Numbered from the stretch's first letter, positions 1 to 8,559 are shown. The stretch is 40,861 nt of DNA from Betaproteobacteria bacterium (GCA_024641925.1 JAHECB010000007.1:1-40861); one strand, 5' to 3'. The notes: generated by a model not told the origin, from the sequence alone. Translations and numbers: made by a program.

Positions 1-821
1 AAGCCCACCCGCATCCGGCCGGTGGCGGTGTCCGGTTTCAAGGCATCGTCAGCCACCGCTTTTTCCAGTCTGGGCACCAAGGCCGACAACATGGCCTGCC
101 ACTGGCGGGCAATGGCAGGTCTGAAAGCCTCGATCGACGCTGCGCTCAGCCCGTCGGCAAACACCGCCTGTTCAAAGTGGCGCGAGCCGTTGCCCAGCAC
201 ATTGCTCACGGCGGCTTGCAAGTGGTCGCCGACGTTGTCGCCCAGAAAAGCCAGCAGCTTGGCCTGGTCGCCATGCGGCACGAAGGGTTCGCGCGCGATC
301 TGCACGGTGTCGGCGTCGCCGTCCCAGGTGGCCAGGCCCAGCCGGCAGAGTTCATCGAGCAGGCTGCGCGGGTGCACGTCGCGGGTGACACTCTGGGCCA
401 GCGACTGGAAGCTGGGTTCCGGCCCCAGCCGGGGCAGGACCCGGGCTTCGCCCTGTGCCGTCTGGTACAGCGCCTGCGTGCGCCAGCGGGTGAACAGTTC
501 GTTGGCGGCAGAACGACCGCCGCGGCTGGGCGCGCCGTCACGGTGCCTGGACGCCAGCTCCTGCATCACCCGTGCCACGTCGCGGCGGTTGATGCCGGTG
601 CTGGTGCTGATGCGGCTGACCTTGCGGTGTTCCGGCAAGCCGGGATGCGCCGAAGAAGCAGCATCAACAAAAGACTGTTTCAACAGCGACTGCACCGCGT
701 CAAAGGGCAAGCCCTTGGCCACCGCCAACTGCGCGACCGAAGCCATCAAACCCGCCAGCGCAGCGCGCAGCGCGTCATCGGGGGTGGGTTCGGTCGGTTG
801 GGGTTCGGGGGACGGGCTCAT
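1..821 (-). CDS. DUF6502 family protein, C-terminus cut by window edge
   Basis: The reverse strand is open from an ATG at 821 to the window edge, giving 273 codons without a stop; the C-terminus lies outside. The start reads MSPSPEPQPTEPTPDDALRA, a Pro-rich leader followed by helical segments. A central stretch (RKVSRISTSTGINRRDVARV) looks like a helix-turn-helix-type motif, then a charged region and a helical C-terminal part. I recognise the layout as DUF6502, a family of unknown function that in Burkholderiales often sits directly after a DUF5666 gene, as here: the upstream gene ends 47 bases before this start on the same strand, so the two are probably co-transcribed. Biochemical role is unknown. 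The family call is from memory; the reading frame itself is secure because frame and codon use match its neighbours. Confidence 0.75.
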   Translation of the reverse strand, partial: MSPSPEPQPTEPTPDDALRAALAGLMASVAQLAVAKGLPFDAVQSLLKQSFVDAASSAHPGLPEHRKVSRISTSTGINRRDVARVMQELASRHRDGAPSRGGRSAANELFTRWRTQALYQTAQGEARVLPRLGPEPSFQSLAQSVTRDVHPRSLLDELCRLGLATWDGDADTVQIAREPFVPHGDQAKLLAFLGDNVGDHLQAAVSNVLGNGSRHFEQAVFADGLSAASIEAFRPAIARQWQAMLSALVPRLEKAVADDALKPDTATGRMRVG

Positions 822-868
822 GGCATAGGCGGCGACTTGACTTTAGCCGCCGCCGGCAGATCATGCAG

Positions 869-2098
869 TCAGGTGCTGCCCGCGGCCTTGAATTCGATGC
901 GGTTGGCCGTCAACTGGGTGCGGTCGGCGCTCACGGCCCCGTGCACCTCCAGTACGGAGCCCACGGCCAGCGCGGCCTCGGTGCCGTCCTTGAAACTCAC
1001 ACCGTTGCCATAAGCCACCGTCAGGCCCCGAAGGACGAAGGTCTTGGCCACCGTATCGATACTGGTGATGCTGCCATGCAACTCCACGTCGCGACGGCCG
1101 CGGTCGCGCCGGTCTTCGACTTCCACCTTGGAGGCCACCAGCACACCGTTGCTGACCGCACCCTCGACCTCAACCCGCGCACCCAGCACGATGGCATCGG
1201 CGCCGTCCGGAAAGCTCGCGCCACCGGCGTCAACCTGCAAGCCATTGACCGTGAAAGCCTGCGCCGAGGTGTAGGCCGTGATCACACCTTCGATGTGCGC
1301 TTCGCGCACCGAGCCGTCAGGTGAACGGCGGCCGTTGGACAAACGCAGGGCCGTCCAGACACCGGCTGCCGGTGTGGTCTGCAGTTGCACGCGCACGGTC
1401 TGACCAACGGCCAGGTCCGCGGGCACCGTGGCCAAGGTGGCATACGACACCATCAGGCCATTGACGACCAGCGTCTTTGCCGCGGCGTCCAGTTCTGAAA
1501 CAACGCCGCGCACCGCATAACGGGTGGCGTTGGCGCGCGGCTCGATACGGGTGGCCACGATGTGGCCTGTGGTGGCGTCGGGCAAGCCGTGTACTTCCAC
1601 AACGGTGCCCGCAGTCACGGCGGCAAGGCCGCCCACCCAGCTGCTGTCGATGACGGTGCTGACCGTCACGTCCACCGTCTGGCCCAGCACCTGCAGCGTC
1701 AGCAAGTTGCTGTCGATGACCTGCACCGGCCCCACGATCTCGCTGCCAAAACGGATGCGCTGGGCATGGGCCGCGCCGATGCTGCTGACGCTCTGGCGGG
1801 TGATCTGTCCCCCCTCGACCTGCACCGTCATGCCCAGCTTCAGCGCACTGCGGTCGTGGCTGACACCGTCTTCGTCGCTGACGCTGGCGCTGCTGTCGTC
1901 GTATCGCACGCCGCCCACGATGATGCTGCCAAAGCCGCTGATGGGGCCCAGGCTGTAGCTGGCGGTACCGGCGAGACCAGAAGAAACTGCAGCGGTCGGT
2001 GATTCGCTGCCGCCACCGCCGCAGGCGGCCAACACACCCAGGCTGGCCAGCGTGGCAGCAAGGGCAGTTCGCCATTGAGTGAAGTTCGATCGGGTCAT
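869..2098 (-). CDS. DUF5666 repeat lipoprotein
   Basis: A 409-residue exported protein. The N-terminus has a basic start, a hydrophobic stretch and a lipobox (LGVLAACGGGG), so it should be cleaved at Cys26 or so and lipidated. The mature part is built of several roughly 65-70 residue units, each with patterns such as VxVEVEG, LVVNGLxVxY and VGxxVEVHG. These are the beta-rich modules of DUF5666, an OB-like domain of unknown function; about five can be counted. Asp/Glu-rich loops (SVSDEDG) might bind cations, but this is a guess. It is the first gene of a probable two-gene unit with the DUF6502 gene downstream and is divergent from dinB. The ATG at 2098 gives a proper signal peptide, which supports the start. 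Confidence 0.85.
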   Translation of the reverse strand: MTRSNFTQWRTALAATLASLGVLAACGGGGSESPTAAVSSGLAGTASYSLGPISGFGSIIVGGVRYDDSSASVSDEDGVSHDRSALKLGMTVQVEGGQITRQSVSSIGAAHAQRIRFGSEIVGPVQVIDSNLLTLQVLGQTVDVTVSTVIDSSWVGGLAAVTAGTVVEVHGLPDATTGHIVATRIEPRANATRYAVRGVVSELDAAAKTLVVNGLMVSYATLATVPADLAVGQTVRVQLQTTPAAGVWTALRLSNGRRSPDGSVREAHIEGVITAYTSAQAFTVNGLQVDAGGASFPDGADAIVLGARVEVEGAVSNGVLVASKVEVEDRRDRGRRDVELHGSITSIDTVAKTFVLRGLTVAYGNGVSFKDGTEAALAVGSVLEVHGAVSADRTQLTANRIEFKAAGST

Positions 2099-2129
2099 GG
2101 CTCAAGGCTCCAAGGCTTGCCGCACCGGG

Positions 2130-2178
2130 TTGGCATCAGCACGACCGTAGTATAAATGGGCTACCTGCACATTTGCAA
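2130..2178. promoter_or_regulatory. candidate divergent promoters, DUF5666 gene and dinB
   Basis: An AT-richer island between the two divergent genes. Reading leftward, TTGCAA (2173-2178) and TATACT (complement of 2149-2154) are 18 bases apart and point to the DUF5666 gene. Reading rightward, TTGGCA (2130-2135) and TATAAA (2151-2156) are 15 bases apart and point to dinB. The two -10 elements overlap, so the promoters would compete. I saw no LexA-type CTGT-N8-ACAG box here. Inference from sequence only. Confidence 0.4.
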
Positions 2179-2256
2179 CAGGCTTTTGTCAGAGCAAGGC
2201 TTTTTTGGTGGCTGCAGCAAAAACACACCGGCGCCTGTGCGAAGGTGCACGCCGTG

Positions 2257-3387
2257 ATGCGCCGCCGCTGGATTGCCCACCTGGACATGGACGCCTTCTA
2301 CGCGTCGGTGGAGCTGCTGCGTTACCCTGAACTCGTCGGCCAGCCGGTGGTCATCGGCGGTGGGCGACGCCACCAGCCCGTACCGCAGGCCGACGGCACG
2401 CGCCGCTTTTCGACGCTCGCGGGCTACACCGGCCGCGGTGTCATCACCACCGCCACCTACCCGGCGCGTGACCTGGGCGTGCATTCGGGCATGGGCCTGA
2501 TGAAAGCCGCCGCGCTGGCGCCACAGGCCGTGTTGCTGCCAGTGGACTTTGAGCAATACCGCCTGTATTCGCGCCGCTTCAAGGCTGCCGTGGCCGAGGT
2601 GGCACCGGTGATCGAAAACCGTGGCATCGACGAGATCTACATCGACCTGACCGACGTCCCCGGCGCGCAGGACGCGGTGGGTCACGACGGCACTGGCGGC
2701 GTGCGCGCCGTGGCACAGGAAATCCGCAACACCGTAAAGGCCGCCACCGGGCTGACCTGCTCCATCGGCGTCACCCCCAACAAGCTGCTGGCCAAGGTGG
2801 CCAGCGAACTGGACAAACCCGACGGCCTGACCGTGCTGACCGCGCAGGACATCCCCAGCCGCATCTGGCCGCTGCAGGTGCGGCGCATCAACGGCATCGG
2901 TCCCAAGGCGGGCGACAGGCTGCACAAGCTGGGCATCCGCACGGTGGGTCAACTGGCCGCCCACCCACTGGCCTGGCTGCAGGAACACTTTGGCAAAAGT
3001 TATGGCCGCTGGCTGCACAACGCATCACACGGCCAGGACGACAGCCCCTTGGTCACCCACAGCGAGCCGGTGTCGATGAGCCGCGAAACCACCTTCGAAC
3101 GCGACCTGCATGCCGTGCGCGACCGCGCTGCACTCACCGGCATCCTGGACGAACTGGTGGCGGAACTGGCCACCGACCTGCAGCGCAAGGGCTACGCCGG
3201 TCGCACCATCGGCATCAAGCTGCGCTTTGACGACTTCAAGACCGTCACGCGTGACCTGACGCTGCCCGAGCCCGTGTCCGACGCCGCCGCCATCCGCCGC
3301 GCCGCCGGCCGCTGCCTGACCCGCGTGGACCTGGCACGCCGGCTGCGGCTGCTGGGCGTTCGGGCGGCCGGATTGGTTCGGCTGTAG
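2257..3387 (+). CDS. dinB: DNA polymerase IV (Y family)
   Basis: Translesion DNA polymerase of the DinB class, extending primers past damaged template bases with low fidelity. From the ATG at 2257 the protein is 376 residues, a normal Pol IV length. It opens with RRWIAHLDMDAFYASVEL, holding the first metal-binding aspartates, and the second metal site is in ENRGIDEIYIDLTD. The thumb helix-hairpin-helix reads INGIGPKAGDRLHKLGI, followed by the little-finger domain (VSMSRETTFERDL onward). The frame is open back to a TTG at 2173, but that extension is not conserved-looking and overlaps the candidate promoter. A GTG at 2254 directly precedes the ATG and lies closer to an AAGG at 2242-2245, so it could be the true start. 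It is divergent from the DUF5666 gene, and no SOS box was seen. Confidence 0.93.
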   Translation: MRRRWIAHLDMDAFYASVELLRYPELVGQPVVIGGGRRHQPVPQADGTRRFSTLAGYTGRGVITTATYPARDLGVHSGMGLMKAAALAPQAVLLPVDFEQYRLYSRRFKAAVAEVAPVIENRGIDEIYIDLTDVPGAQDAVGHDGTGGVRAVAQEIRNTVKAATGLTCSIGVTPNKLLAKVASELDKPDGLTVLTAQDIPSRIWPLQVRRINGIGPKAGDRLHKLGIRTVGQLAAHPLAWLQEHFGKSYGRWLHNASHGQDDSPLVTHSEPVSMSRETTFERDLHAVRDRAALTGILDELVAELATDLQRKGYAGRTIGIKLRFDDFKTVTRDLTLPEPVSDAAAIRRAAGRCLTRVDLARRLRLLGVRAAGLVRL

Positions 3388-3456
3388 CGCCCTGAGCGAC
3401 GCTGTGGCTGACGCCGCGGCCTGCCGGCCGCCCACGCACTGCCTATCATCCTCATC

Positions 3457-3807
3457 ATGAGTACAGGCCTGCCGTTGTCGCCGCCGGCTGCCCCAGTTGC
3501 GGGCGATGTGCGATATCCGTCCATCGAAGGTCTGCGCGCCTTTGACGCGGCCGCACGCTTGGGCAGCTTCGAACGAGCAGGCGAAGAACTGGCAGTGACG
3601 GCCAGCGCCGTCAGCAAACGCGTCGCCGCGCTGGAGACGCTGCTGGGTGCACCCGTCTTTCGCCGCACGGCCAAGGCTCTGCTGCTGACCGCCGGCGGCC
3701 GTGACGGCAACGAGCCCAAACGTCCGCTGACGCGGCACGGAGGCCGGACGCAACTTCATGCGATCGCGGCGGCGCGACGCGACGGCGCGACGCGTTGCTT
3801 GCACTAG
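3457..3807 (+). pseudogene. LysR-type regulator reduced to its DNA-binding domain
   Basis: Residues 22-80 of this 116-codon frame are a typical LysR N-terminal winged helix: YPSIEGLRAFDAAARLGSF, then ASAVSKRVAALETLLGAPVF and RRTAKALLLTAGGR. The pattern resembles GcvA-type regulators. After LTAGGR the family resemblance stops and the sequence becomes Arg-rich and unlike any effector domain, ending just 28 bases before the lactate dehydrogenase start. A full LysR protein is about 300 residues, so roughly 200 are missing. The simplest reading is a deletion that removed the effector-binding domain and joined its edge to the next gene. The ATG at 3457 is intact, so a short DNA-binding peptide could still be made. 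Whether it keeps any function cannot be told from sequence. Confidence 0.75.
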
Positions 3808-3835
3808 GATCGGTCCTGCAGGAGACAACACCACC

Positions 3836-4993
3836 ATGACCGTCATCACCACCATTGAAGATCTGCGCCAGCTGGCGCAAGCCCGCGTGCCGCGCATGTT
3901 CTACGACTACGCCGACAGCGGCTCGTGGACCGAAAGCACCTACCGCGCCAACGAAAGCGACTTCCAGAAGATCAAGCTGCGCCAGCGCGTGGCGGTGAAC
4001 ATGGAAGGCCGCAGCACGGCCACGAAGATGGTGGGCATCGACGTCAAGATGCCGGTGGCCATCGCGCCCACCGGCCTGACCGGCATGCAGCATGCCGACG
4101 GCGAGATCCTGGCGGCGCAGGCGGCCGAGGCCTTCGGCATCCGCTTCACGCTGTCGACCATGAGCATTTGCTCCATCGAGGACATCGCCGCCCACACGAA
4201 AAAACCGTTCTGGTTCCAGCTGTACGTGATGCGCGACGTGGACTTTGTCGGCCGCCTGATCGACCGCGCCAAGGCCGCCGGCTGCGATGCGCTGGTGCTG
4301 ACGCTGGACCTGCAGATCATCGGCCAGCGCCACAAGGATCTTAAAAACGGCCTGTCCGCGCCCCCCAAGCTGACACTGGCCAACATCCTCAACATGGCCA
4401 CCAAACCGCGCTGGTGCCTGGGCATGGCCGGCACCAGACGGCGCCAGTTCGGCAACATCGTGGGCCACGTCAAGGGGGTTACCGACATGGCCAACCTGAG
4501 CGCCTGGACGGCCCAGCAGTTTGACCCGCGCCTGAACTGGGGCGATGTCGAATGGATCAAGAAGCGCTGGGGAGGCAAGCTCATCCTGAAGGGTATCCAG
4601 GACGTCGAAGACGCACGCCTGGCCGTCGAATCCGGTGCCGACGCGCTGATCGTCAGCAACCACGGCGGCCGGCAACTGGACGGCGCGCAGAGCAGCATCG
4701 AAGCCCTGCCCGCCATCGTGGACGCCGTGGGCCAACAGATTGAAGTGCACATGGACAGCGGCATCCGCAGCGGCCAGGACGTGCTGAAGGCGATGGCCTT
4801 GGGCGCCAAGGGCACCTACATCGGCCGTGCCATGCTGTACGGCCTGGGCGCCATGGGCCGGGAAGGTGTGGACAAGGCGCTGCAGATCATCCACAAGGAA
4901 CTGGACCTGACCATGGCCTTCTGCGGCCGCACGCAGATGGCCCAGGTCGACAGCAGCATCCTGCTGCCGGGCACGTTTCCCAGGGCCGGCTGA
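3836..4993 (+). CDS. lldD: FMN-dependent L-lactate dehydrogenase / alpha-hydroxy-acid oxidase
   Basis: A 385-residue TIM-barrel flavoenzyme oxidising L-lactate or a related 2-hydroxy acid to the 2-oxo acid, passing electrons from FMN to the respiratory chain or to oxygen. Seen in sequence: Tyr24 in MFYDYADSGS, flavin-contacting PVAIAPTGLTGM (73-84), QLY at 128-130, LTLDLQIIGQRHKD (155-168) with the conserved Asp and Arg, Lys252 in LILKGI, and the catalytic His276 with Arg279 in SNHGGRQLDGA. The phosphate-binding end reads DSGIRSGQDVLKAMALGA and YIGRAMLYG. Starts at ATG 3836 with an upstream GGAG; an in-frame ATG at 3758 would add an Arg-rich tail with no family resemblance. The remnant LysR gene in front may once have regulated it. 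Exact substrate (lactate, mandelate, glycolate) is not decided by sequence. Confidence 0.9.
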   Translation: MTVITTIEDLRQLAQARVPRMFYDYADSGSWTESTYRANESDFQKIKLRQRVAVNMEGRSTATKMVGIDVKMPVAIAPTGLTGMQHADGEILAAQAAEAFGIRFTLSTMSICSIEDIAAHTKKPFWFQLYVMRDVDFVGRLIDRAKAAGCDALVLTLDLQIIGQRHKDLKNGLSAPPKLTLANILNMATKPRWCLGMAGTRRRQFGNIVGHVKGVTDMANLSAWTAQQFDPRLNWGDVEWIKKRWGGKLILKGIQDVEDARLAVESGADALIVSNHGGRQLDGAQSSIEALPAIVDAVGQQIEVHMDSGIRSGQDVLKAMALGAKGTYIGRAMLYGLGAMGREGVDKALQIIHKELDLTMAFCGRTQMAQVDSSILLPGTFPRAG

Positions 4994-5003
4994 AGTGCCC
5001 CCA

Positions 5004-5026
5004 GGCCGGCCGTTCAGCGGCTGGCC
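5004..5026. terminator. hairpin between convergent genes
   Basis: A nine-pair stem (GGCCGGCCG, 5004-5012, with CGGCTGGCC, 5018-5026, one G-U pair) around loop TTCAG. It lies just after the lactate dehydrogenase gene and overlaps the stop of the leftward gene. There is no clear T-run on either side, so it may only slow or define transcript ends. Confidence 0.4.
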
Positions 5027-5298
5027 GCAGCCGCAGGGGGCTGCGCGGTTGACGGACGGGCGGCCTGCGGCAACGCCTGCACAGGCACGATGACCGCCGC
5101 GCGGCCTCCCACACAGTCTTCCTGCTGACCCGCTGTACAGCGCGCCGCATCTGCCGGCACCGGCCGGGTGCGCTTGACGCCGCCGGGCGGGTAGATGATG
5201 GTCAGAATGACCGCGATGGCGGTGGTCACGGCCAGTACGGTCACCACCAGGCGGCGGTGCCAGGTTGCAGCGGGGTAGTCAGCGTAGCGGTCTTCCAT
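5014..5298 (-). CDS. small single-pass membrane protein, function unknown
   Basis: A 94-residue protein that I do not recognise. Residues 1-14 (MEDRYADYPAATWH) are polar, 15-36 (RRLVVTVLAVTTAIAVILTI) form one transmembrane helix, and the rest is a polar tail with two cysteines (CTAGQQEDC) and a Pro/Ala-rich end. The topology suggests a short cytoplasmic end and a periplasmic tail that could carry one disulfide. It is the last of a leftward run that includes the sensor kinase gene 60 bases upstream, so it may be co-transcribed with it. A competing overlapping frame (4887-5150, same strand) has biased Arg/Pro composition and no signal. The regular membrane helix favours this frame. Confidence 0.6.
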   Translation of the reverse strand: MEDRYADYPAATWHRRLVVTVLAVTTAIAVILTIIYPPGGVKRTRPVPADAARCTAGQQEDCVGGRAAVIVPVQALPQAARPSTAQPPAAAASR

Positions 5299-5358
5299 CG
5301 GGCCGCACTATCGCATGCGGCGCGGCGGCGGCCCGACCCGCAATTCCGGTTTTGTGCG

Positions 5359-7272
5359 TCAAGCAGCCGCGTCAGGCGGCGTCGCCGCCGGCCGCACGCC
5401 CAGCTTGAAGGCGATCATGGCCCGCAATTTGTTGGGCAGTACCGGCTTGACCAGCAGGTGGAACTGGTGCTCTTCGGCCTCGGCCTCGTGGCCGCCCATG
5501 GTGCTGCCGGTGACGATGATGGCTGGCAGCGCAGGCGCAGGCCAGCGCTGCCGCAGCAAGGCCAGCGCCTCCAGGCCGGTACGGCCCTGGGGCAGCCGGT
5601 AGTCCACCAGCAGCAGGTCGGGGCGCGGCGTGTCCGGCGCTGCCCAGTTTCCGGCCAGCACCCGCTCGACGTCGCCGACGCTTTCAAACGCCACCACGGT
5701 GGCACCCCAGGCCTGCAACAGCACCACCAGGCCGTCGCGCACGGCCGCTTCGTCTTCCACGACCACCATCAGGCGACCCTGCAAAGTCAGCCCCAATGCG
5801 GACGGTCGATGGCTGGGCAGCTGGTCCACCTGGCGCGGCGCGCGGCCGGCAGGTACCCGCAAAGAAAACACGGTGCCGTGCCCCATCCGGGAACGCACGT
5901 CGATGGGGGCTTCCATCAGATCCGACAGACGCTTGACGATGGCCAGGCCCAAGCCCAGCCCTTTGCGATGGTGCGCCTGCAAGGGCCGGTTGCTCTGCGC
6001 CTGGTAAAACTCGTCGAAGATGCGCGGCAGGCTGCCTTCGCTGATACCGATGCCGCTGTCCCACACCTGCAGCAGCAGCATGTCAGGGCCGCCACCGGCA
6101 GGCGCGCGGCGCAGCCGGCAACTGACCAACACGCCCCCGTCATCGGTGTAGCGAATGGCATTGCTGACGAGGTTGCGCAGCACCCGTTCCAGCAGCACCG
6201 GGTCGGACATGGCCACGTGCTGCTCGCCGTGAAAGCTGAGCATCAACCCTTTTTCAAAAGCCGTGGGTTCGAAGTGCAGGCGCAACCTGGAAAACAGTTC
6301 CCGCAGCCGAGTGGGTGCAGGGTTGACTTCAACACCGCCCGTGTCGATCCGTGTGATGTCCAGCAGTTCACCAAACAGCCCTTCCAGTGCATCGACACTT
6401 TCGTTGATGCTGTTGACCAGCGACGACACCTCGGGGTCTCGGCTGCGTTCACGCAGGGCTTCGGCGAACAACCCCATGGCATGCAGCGGCTGGCGCAGGT
6501 CGTGGCTGGCAGCCGCAAAAAATTGCGTCTTGGCGCGGTTGGCGGCCTCGGCACGCCGGCGCGCGGCTTCGCTGATGGTGGCCTCGGCGCGCAACTGCTC
6601 GGCCAGCTCTTCGGTGCGGCGCTTCAGACGCAGTGCGTGGCCCAATGCGGTGCCGTAGGTGCGGCCCATCAGCACCGTGATGGCAAACAGCAGCGCCATG
6701 ATCAGCGCCAGCTGGAACCGCCAGGATTCACTCCCGTCGGTGATGATGCGCAACAACGTGGGCAACAGCACGACGCTGATGAAGGCCAGGAACACCCGCC
6801 ACTGCGTGGCCAGCAGTTGCACAGACCCCAGGCAGTAGGTGTAGGCGATCAGCAGCAGCGCCAACTTGTGATACGGCGAGCCCTGCTGCCAGAACAGCCA
6901 CACCGCCAACGCCCACATGCCGCCCTGCCCCAGGACCAACCACATCCAGCTGGGACGCATCGCCTGCAACGAGGCCGCCGGCGCATGTCGATGGCGCAGA
7001 AACCGCAGGTAATGCGCCAGCCGCAGCAACCACAATACGACACCCATGGACAGCCAGGCCAGCAGCGTCCCACGCGGCGCCAGGGGCCAGAAGATGCCGG
7101 CCACCAGCGCCATGCCGATGAAATTGCCGGTCAGTGTGGCCGGCGTTTGCAGCAACAGCGAACGCAGGGGGTCCACCGGCGCCGGCGCAGTGGCCGGCAC
7201 CGCCGGGCCCCTGTGGTCCCCCGTCAGCCCTGCCATGTCTGGCGCCAGCTTGTCAGCCTCCCCCTCGGCCAT
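5359..7272 (-). CDS. membrane hybrid sensor histidine kinase / response regulator
   Basis: A 637-residue inner-membrane kinase. About six hydrophobic helices occupy residues 45-205, with almost no periplasmic loop, so the signal is probably sensed in or at the membrane. A coiled linker (residues 215-250) leads to the HisKA domain with phospho-accepting His257 in AAASHDLRQPLHAMG. The ATPase domain shows the N box (NLVSNAIRYT), G1 (DSGIGIS), F box (FDEFY) and G2 (GLGLGLAI). The C-terminal receiver has VVVEDE, phospho-acceptor Asp557 (LLLVDYRLP) and LVKPV. The ATG at 7272 starts one base after the stop of the upstream response regulator gene, implying coupled translation. A TTG at 7302 in the same frame is a weaker alternative. 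It should form a two-component system with that regulator; the stimulus is unknown. Confidence 0.9.
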   Translation of the reverse strand: MAEGEADKLAPDMAGLTGDHRGPAVPATAPAPVDPLRSLLLQTPATLTGNFIGMALVAGIFWPLAPRGTLLAWLSMGVVLWLLRLAHYLRFLRHRHAPAASLQAMRPSWMWLVLGQGGMWALAVWLFWQQGSPYHKLALLLIAYTYCLGSVQLLATQWRVFLAFISVVLLPTLLRIITDGSESWRFQLALIMALLFAITVLMGRTYGTALGHALRLKRRTEELAEQLRAEATISEAARRRAEAANRAKTQFFAAASHDLRQPLHAMGLFAEALRERSRDPEVSSLVNSINESVDALEGLFGELLDITRIDTGGVEVNPAPTRLRELFSRLRLHFEPTAFEKGLMLSFHGEQHVAMSDPVLLERVLRNLVSNAIRYTDDGGVLVSCRLRRAPAGGGPDMLLLQVWDSGIGISEGSLPRIFDEFYQAQSNRPLQAHHRKGLGLGLAIVKRLSDLMEAPIDVRSRMGHGTVFSLRVPAGRAPRQVDQLPSHRPSALGLTLQGRLMVVVEDEAAVRDGLVVLLQAWGATVVAFESVGDVERVLAGNWAAPDTPRPDLLLVDYRLPQGRTGLEALALLRQRWPAPALPAIIVTGSTMGGHEAEAEEHQFHLLVKPVLPNKLRAMIAFKLGVRPAATPPDAAA

Positions 7273-7273
7273 C

Positions 7274-8026
7274 TCAGGATCGGGCCGCCGGCTTGCGTGC
7301 AAAGTAGCCGCCCTGACCCTGTGTCATTTGACTCACAGCCAGCACCGCCTGTGTTCTGGAGCTCACACCCAAGGCGCGCAACACCGCCGCGACATGGTCT
7401 TTCACGGTTTCCACCGACAGATTCAATTGCCGCGCGATCAATTTGTTGGGCAAGCCCTGCAGCAACAGGGACAGCACCTCGGCCTGTCTGGGTGTCAGCC
7501 CCGCATCTTCCAGCGACCTGCTGCGCTGGTGGCTCTCGGGTTGTGCGCCCGGGCCCAGCGGCTGCGCTTCTGCGGCGCCTGAATGGGCACCGATCTCGGG
7601 TTGGGGCGTGCCCAGGCCCTTGCCAAACTCCAGGCCCAGCATGGACGGCGGCACATACATGGCCCCGTCCATCACCATGCGCAAGGCCTCGTGCAGTTCG
7701 GCATACGACGACTTCTTGGGCACAAAACCCATGGCGCCGCTGTCGATGGCCCGGATGACATCGCTGGCGCGGTCCGAGGCCGAGACCACCACCACCGGCA
7801 CGGCCGGGTAGGTGGCGCGGAATTCCAGCAACACGTCGAAGCCGTCGTCGTCGCCCAGGGCCAGGTCCAGCAGCACCAGGTCGAAATCGCCGTCCTGCGC
7901 CAAGGCCTGCCGCGCCGCATCGGCGGTGCCCACACCCACCACGTCGGTGTTGCGCCCGATGTTCTTGATGACGCTCTGCAAGGCAGAAAGCACCAGGGGG
8001 TGGTCGTCAACCAACAGGACTTTCAT
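7274..8026 (-). CDS. NarL/LuxR-type response regulator
   Basis: A 250-residue two-component regulator. The receiver (residues 1-120) has the acidic pair in VLLVDDHPLV, phospho-acceptor Asp54 in VLLDLALGDDDG, Ser82 (VVVSAS) and Lys104/105. An Ala/Gln/Pro-rich linker of about 45 residues follows, then a LuxR helix-turn-helix (about 175-238: LTPRQAEVLSLLLQGLPNK, then VETVKDHVAAVLRALG). The start at 8026 is supported by GGAGG seven bases upstream; the frame continues further up but gives a Cys-rich leader not seen in the family. The gene ends one base before the hybrid kinase gene, which is its obvious partner. The kinase carries its own receiver, so signalling may be branched. Target genes are not visible here. 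Confidence 0.92.
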   Translation of the reverse strand: MKVLLVDDHPLVLSALQSVIKNIGRNTDVVGVGTADAARQALAQDGDFDLVLLDLALGDDDGFDVLLEFRATYPAVPVVVVSASDRASDVIRAIDSGAMGFVPKKSSYAELHEALRMVMDGAMYVPPSMLGLEFGKGLGTPQPEIGAHSGAAEAQPLGPGAQPESHQRSRSLEDAGLTPRQAEVLSLLLQGLPNKLIARQLNLSVETVKDHVAAVLRALGVSSRTQAVLAVSQMTQGQGGYFARKPAARS

Positions 8027-8097
8027 GGTCTGCCTCCTCTGTTCAAGCTTTTGATCCGGTTTGCAATCGCAGCAGGCGTCCGGGGCGGCGCACGCGC

Positions 8098-8559
8098 CTA
8101 CGTGTAACGCCGCGTCACGGTTTCGGCCACGCAAGCCGGTTTTTCAGCACCTTCCAGCTCGATGGTGGCCTCCACCGTCATTTGTGCACCGCCGGGCAGT
8201 GGTTCGTAGCTGAGCAGATTGAAGCGCGCACGCACGCGGCTGCCCACACGCACCGGCGACATGAAACGCACCCGGTTCAGGCCGTAGTTGATGCCCATGC
8301 GCACATCGTCAATCTCGAACGCCCCCTGGAACATGACCGGCAGCAGGCTCAGCGTCAAAAAGCCATGCGCCACCGTGACGCCGAAGGGGCCGGTGGCGGC
8401 GCGCTCGGGGTCGACGTGGATCCACTGGTGGTCGCCCGTGGCCTGGGCAAACTGGTCGATACGGTCCTGCTCGATCAGCAACCAGTCACTGGTGCCAACC
8501 GTTTGTCCGACCAGCGCCTGCAGGTCTTGCAAGCGCGCGTAATGCACGGGTTCTGTCAT
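8098..8559 (-). CDS. MaoC-like dehydratase (R-specific enoyl-CoA hydratase family)
   Basis: A 153-residue single hot-dog protein of the MaoC/NodN group, which hydrates trans-2-enoyl-CoA to (R)-3-hydroxyacyl-CoA or catalyses related hydrations. The catalytic hydratase-2 motif is present as FAQATGDHQWIHVDPERA, with the Asp and His dyad, followed by TVAHGFLTLSLLP. The final third (VRVGSRVRARFNLLSY, AEATIELEG-like, AETVTRRY) is the normal C-terminal strand set. In a PHA-producing cell such a hydratase can feed beta-oxidation intermediates into polymer synthesis; a phasin gene lies 24 kb away, but this link is only inference. It lies 71 bases upstream of the regulator gene and 41 bases after parA on the same strand, so it may share a transcript with either. 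Confidence 0.9.
   Translation of the reverse strand: MTEPVHYARLQDLQALVGQTVGTSDWLLIEQDRIDQFAQATGDHQWIHVDPERAATGPFGVTVAHGFLTLSLLPVMFQGAFEIDDVRMGINYGLNRVRFMSPVRVGSRVRARFNLLSYEPLPGGAQMTVEATIELEGAEKPACVAETVTRRYT

Noticed and set aside
3611-4894. 427-codon minus-strand frame opposite the lactate dehydrogenase
   Set aside because: Shadow frame; the plus strand encodes an intact FMN enzyme with all active-site residues.
5257-7758. 833-codon open frame on the plus strand across the histidine kinase gene
   Set aside because: Composition is Gln/His/Arg-biased with no domain, and the opposite strand encodes every motif of a hybrid kinase. It is a GC-rich antisense shadow.
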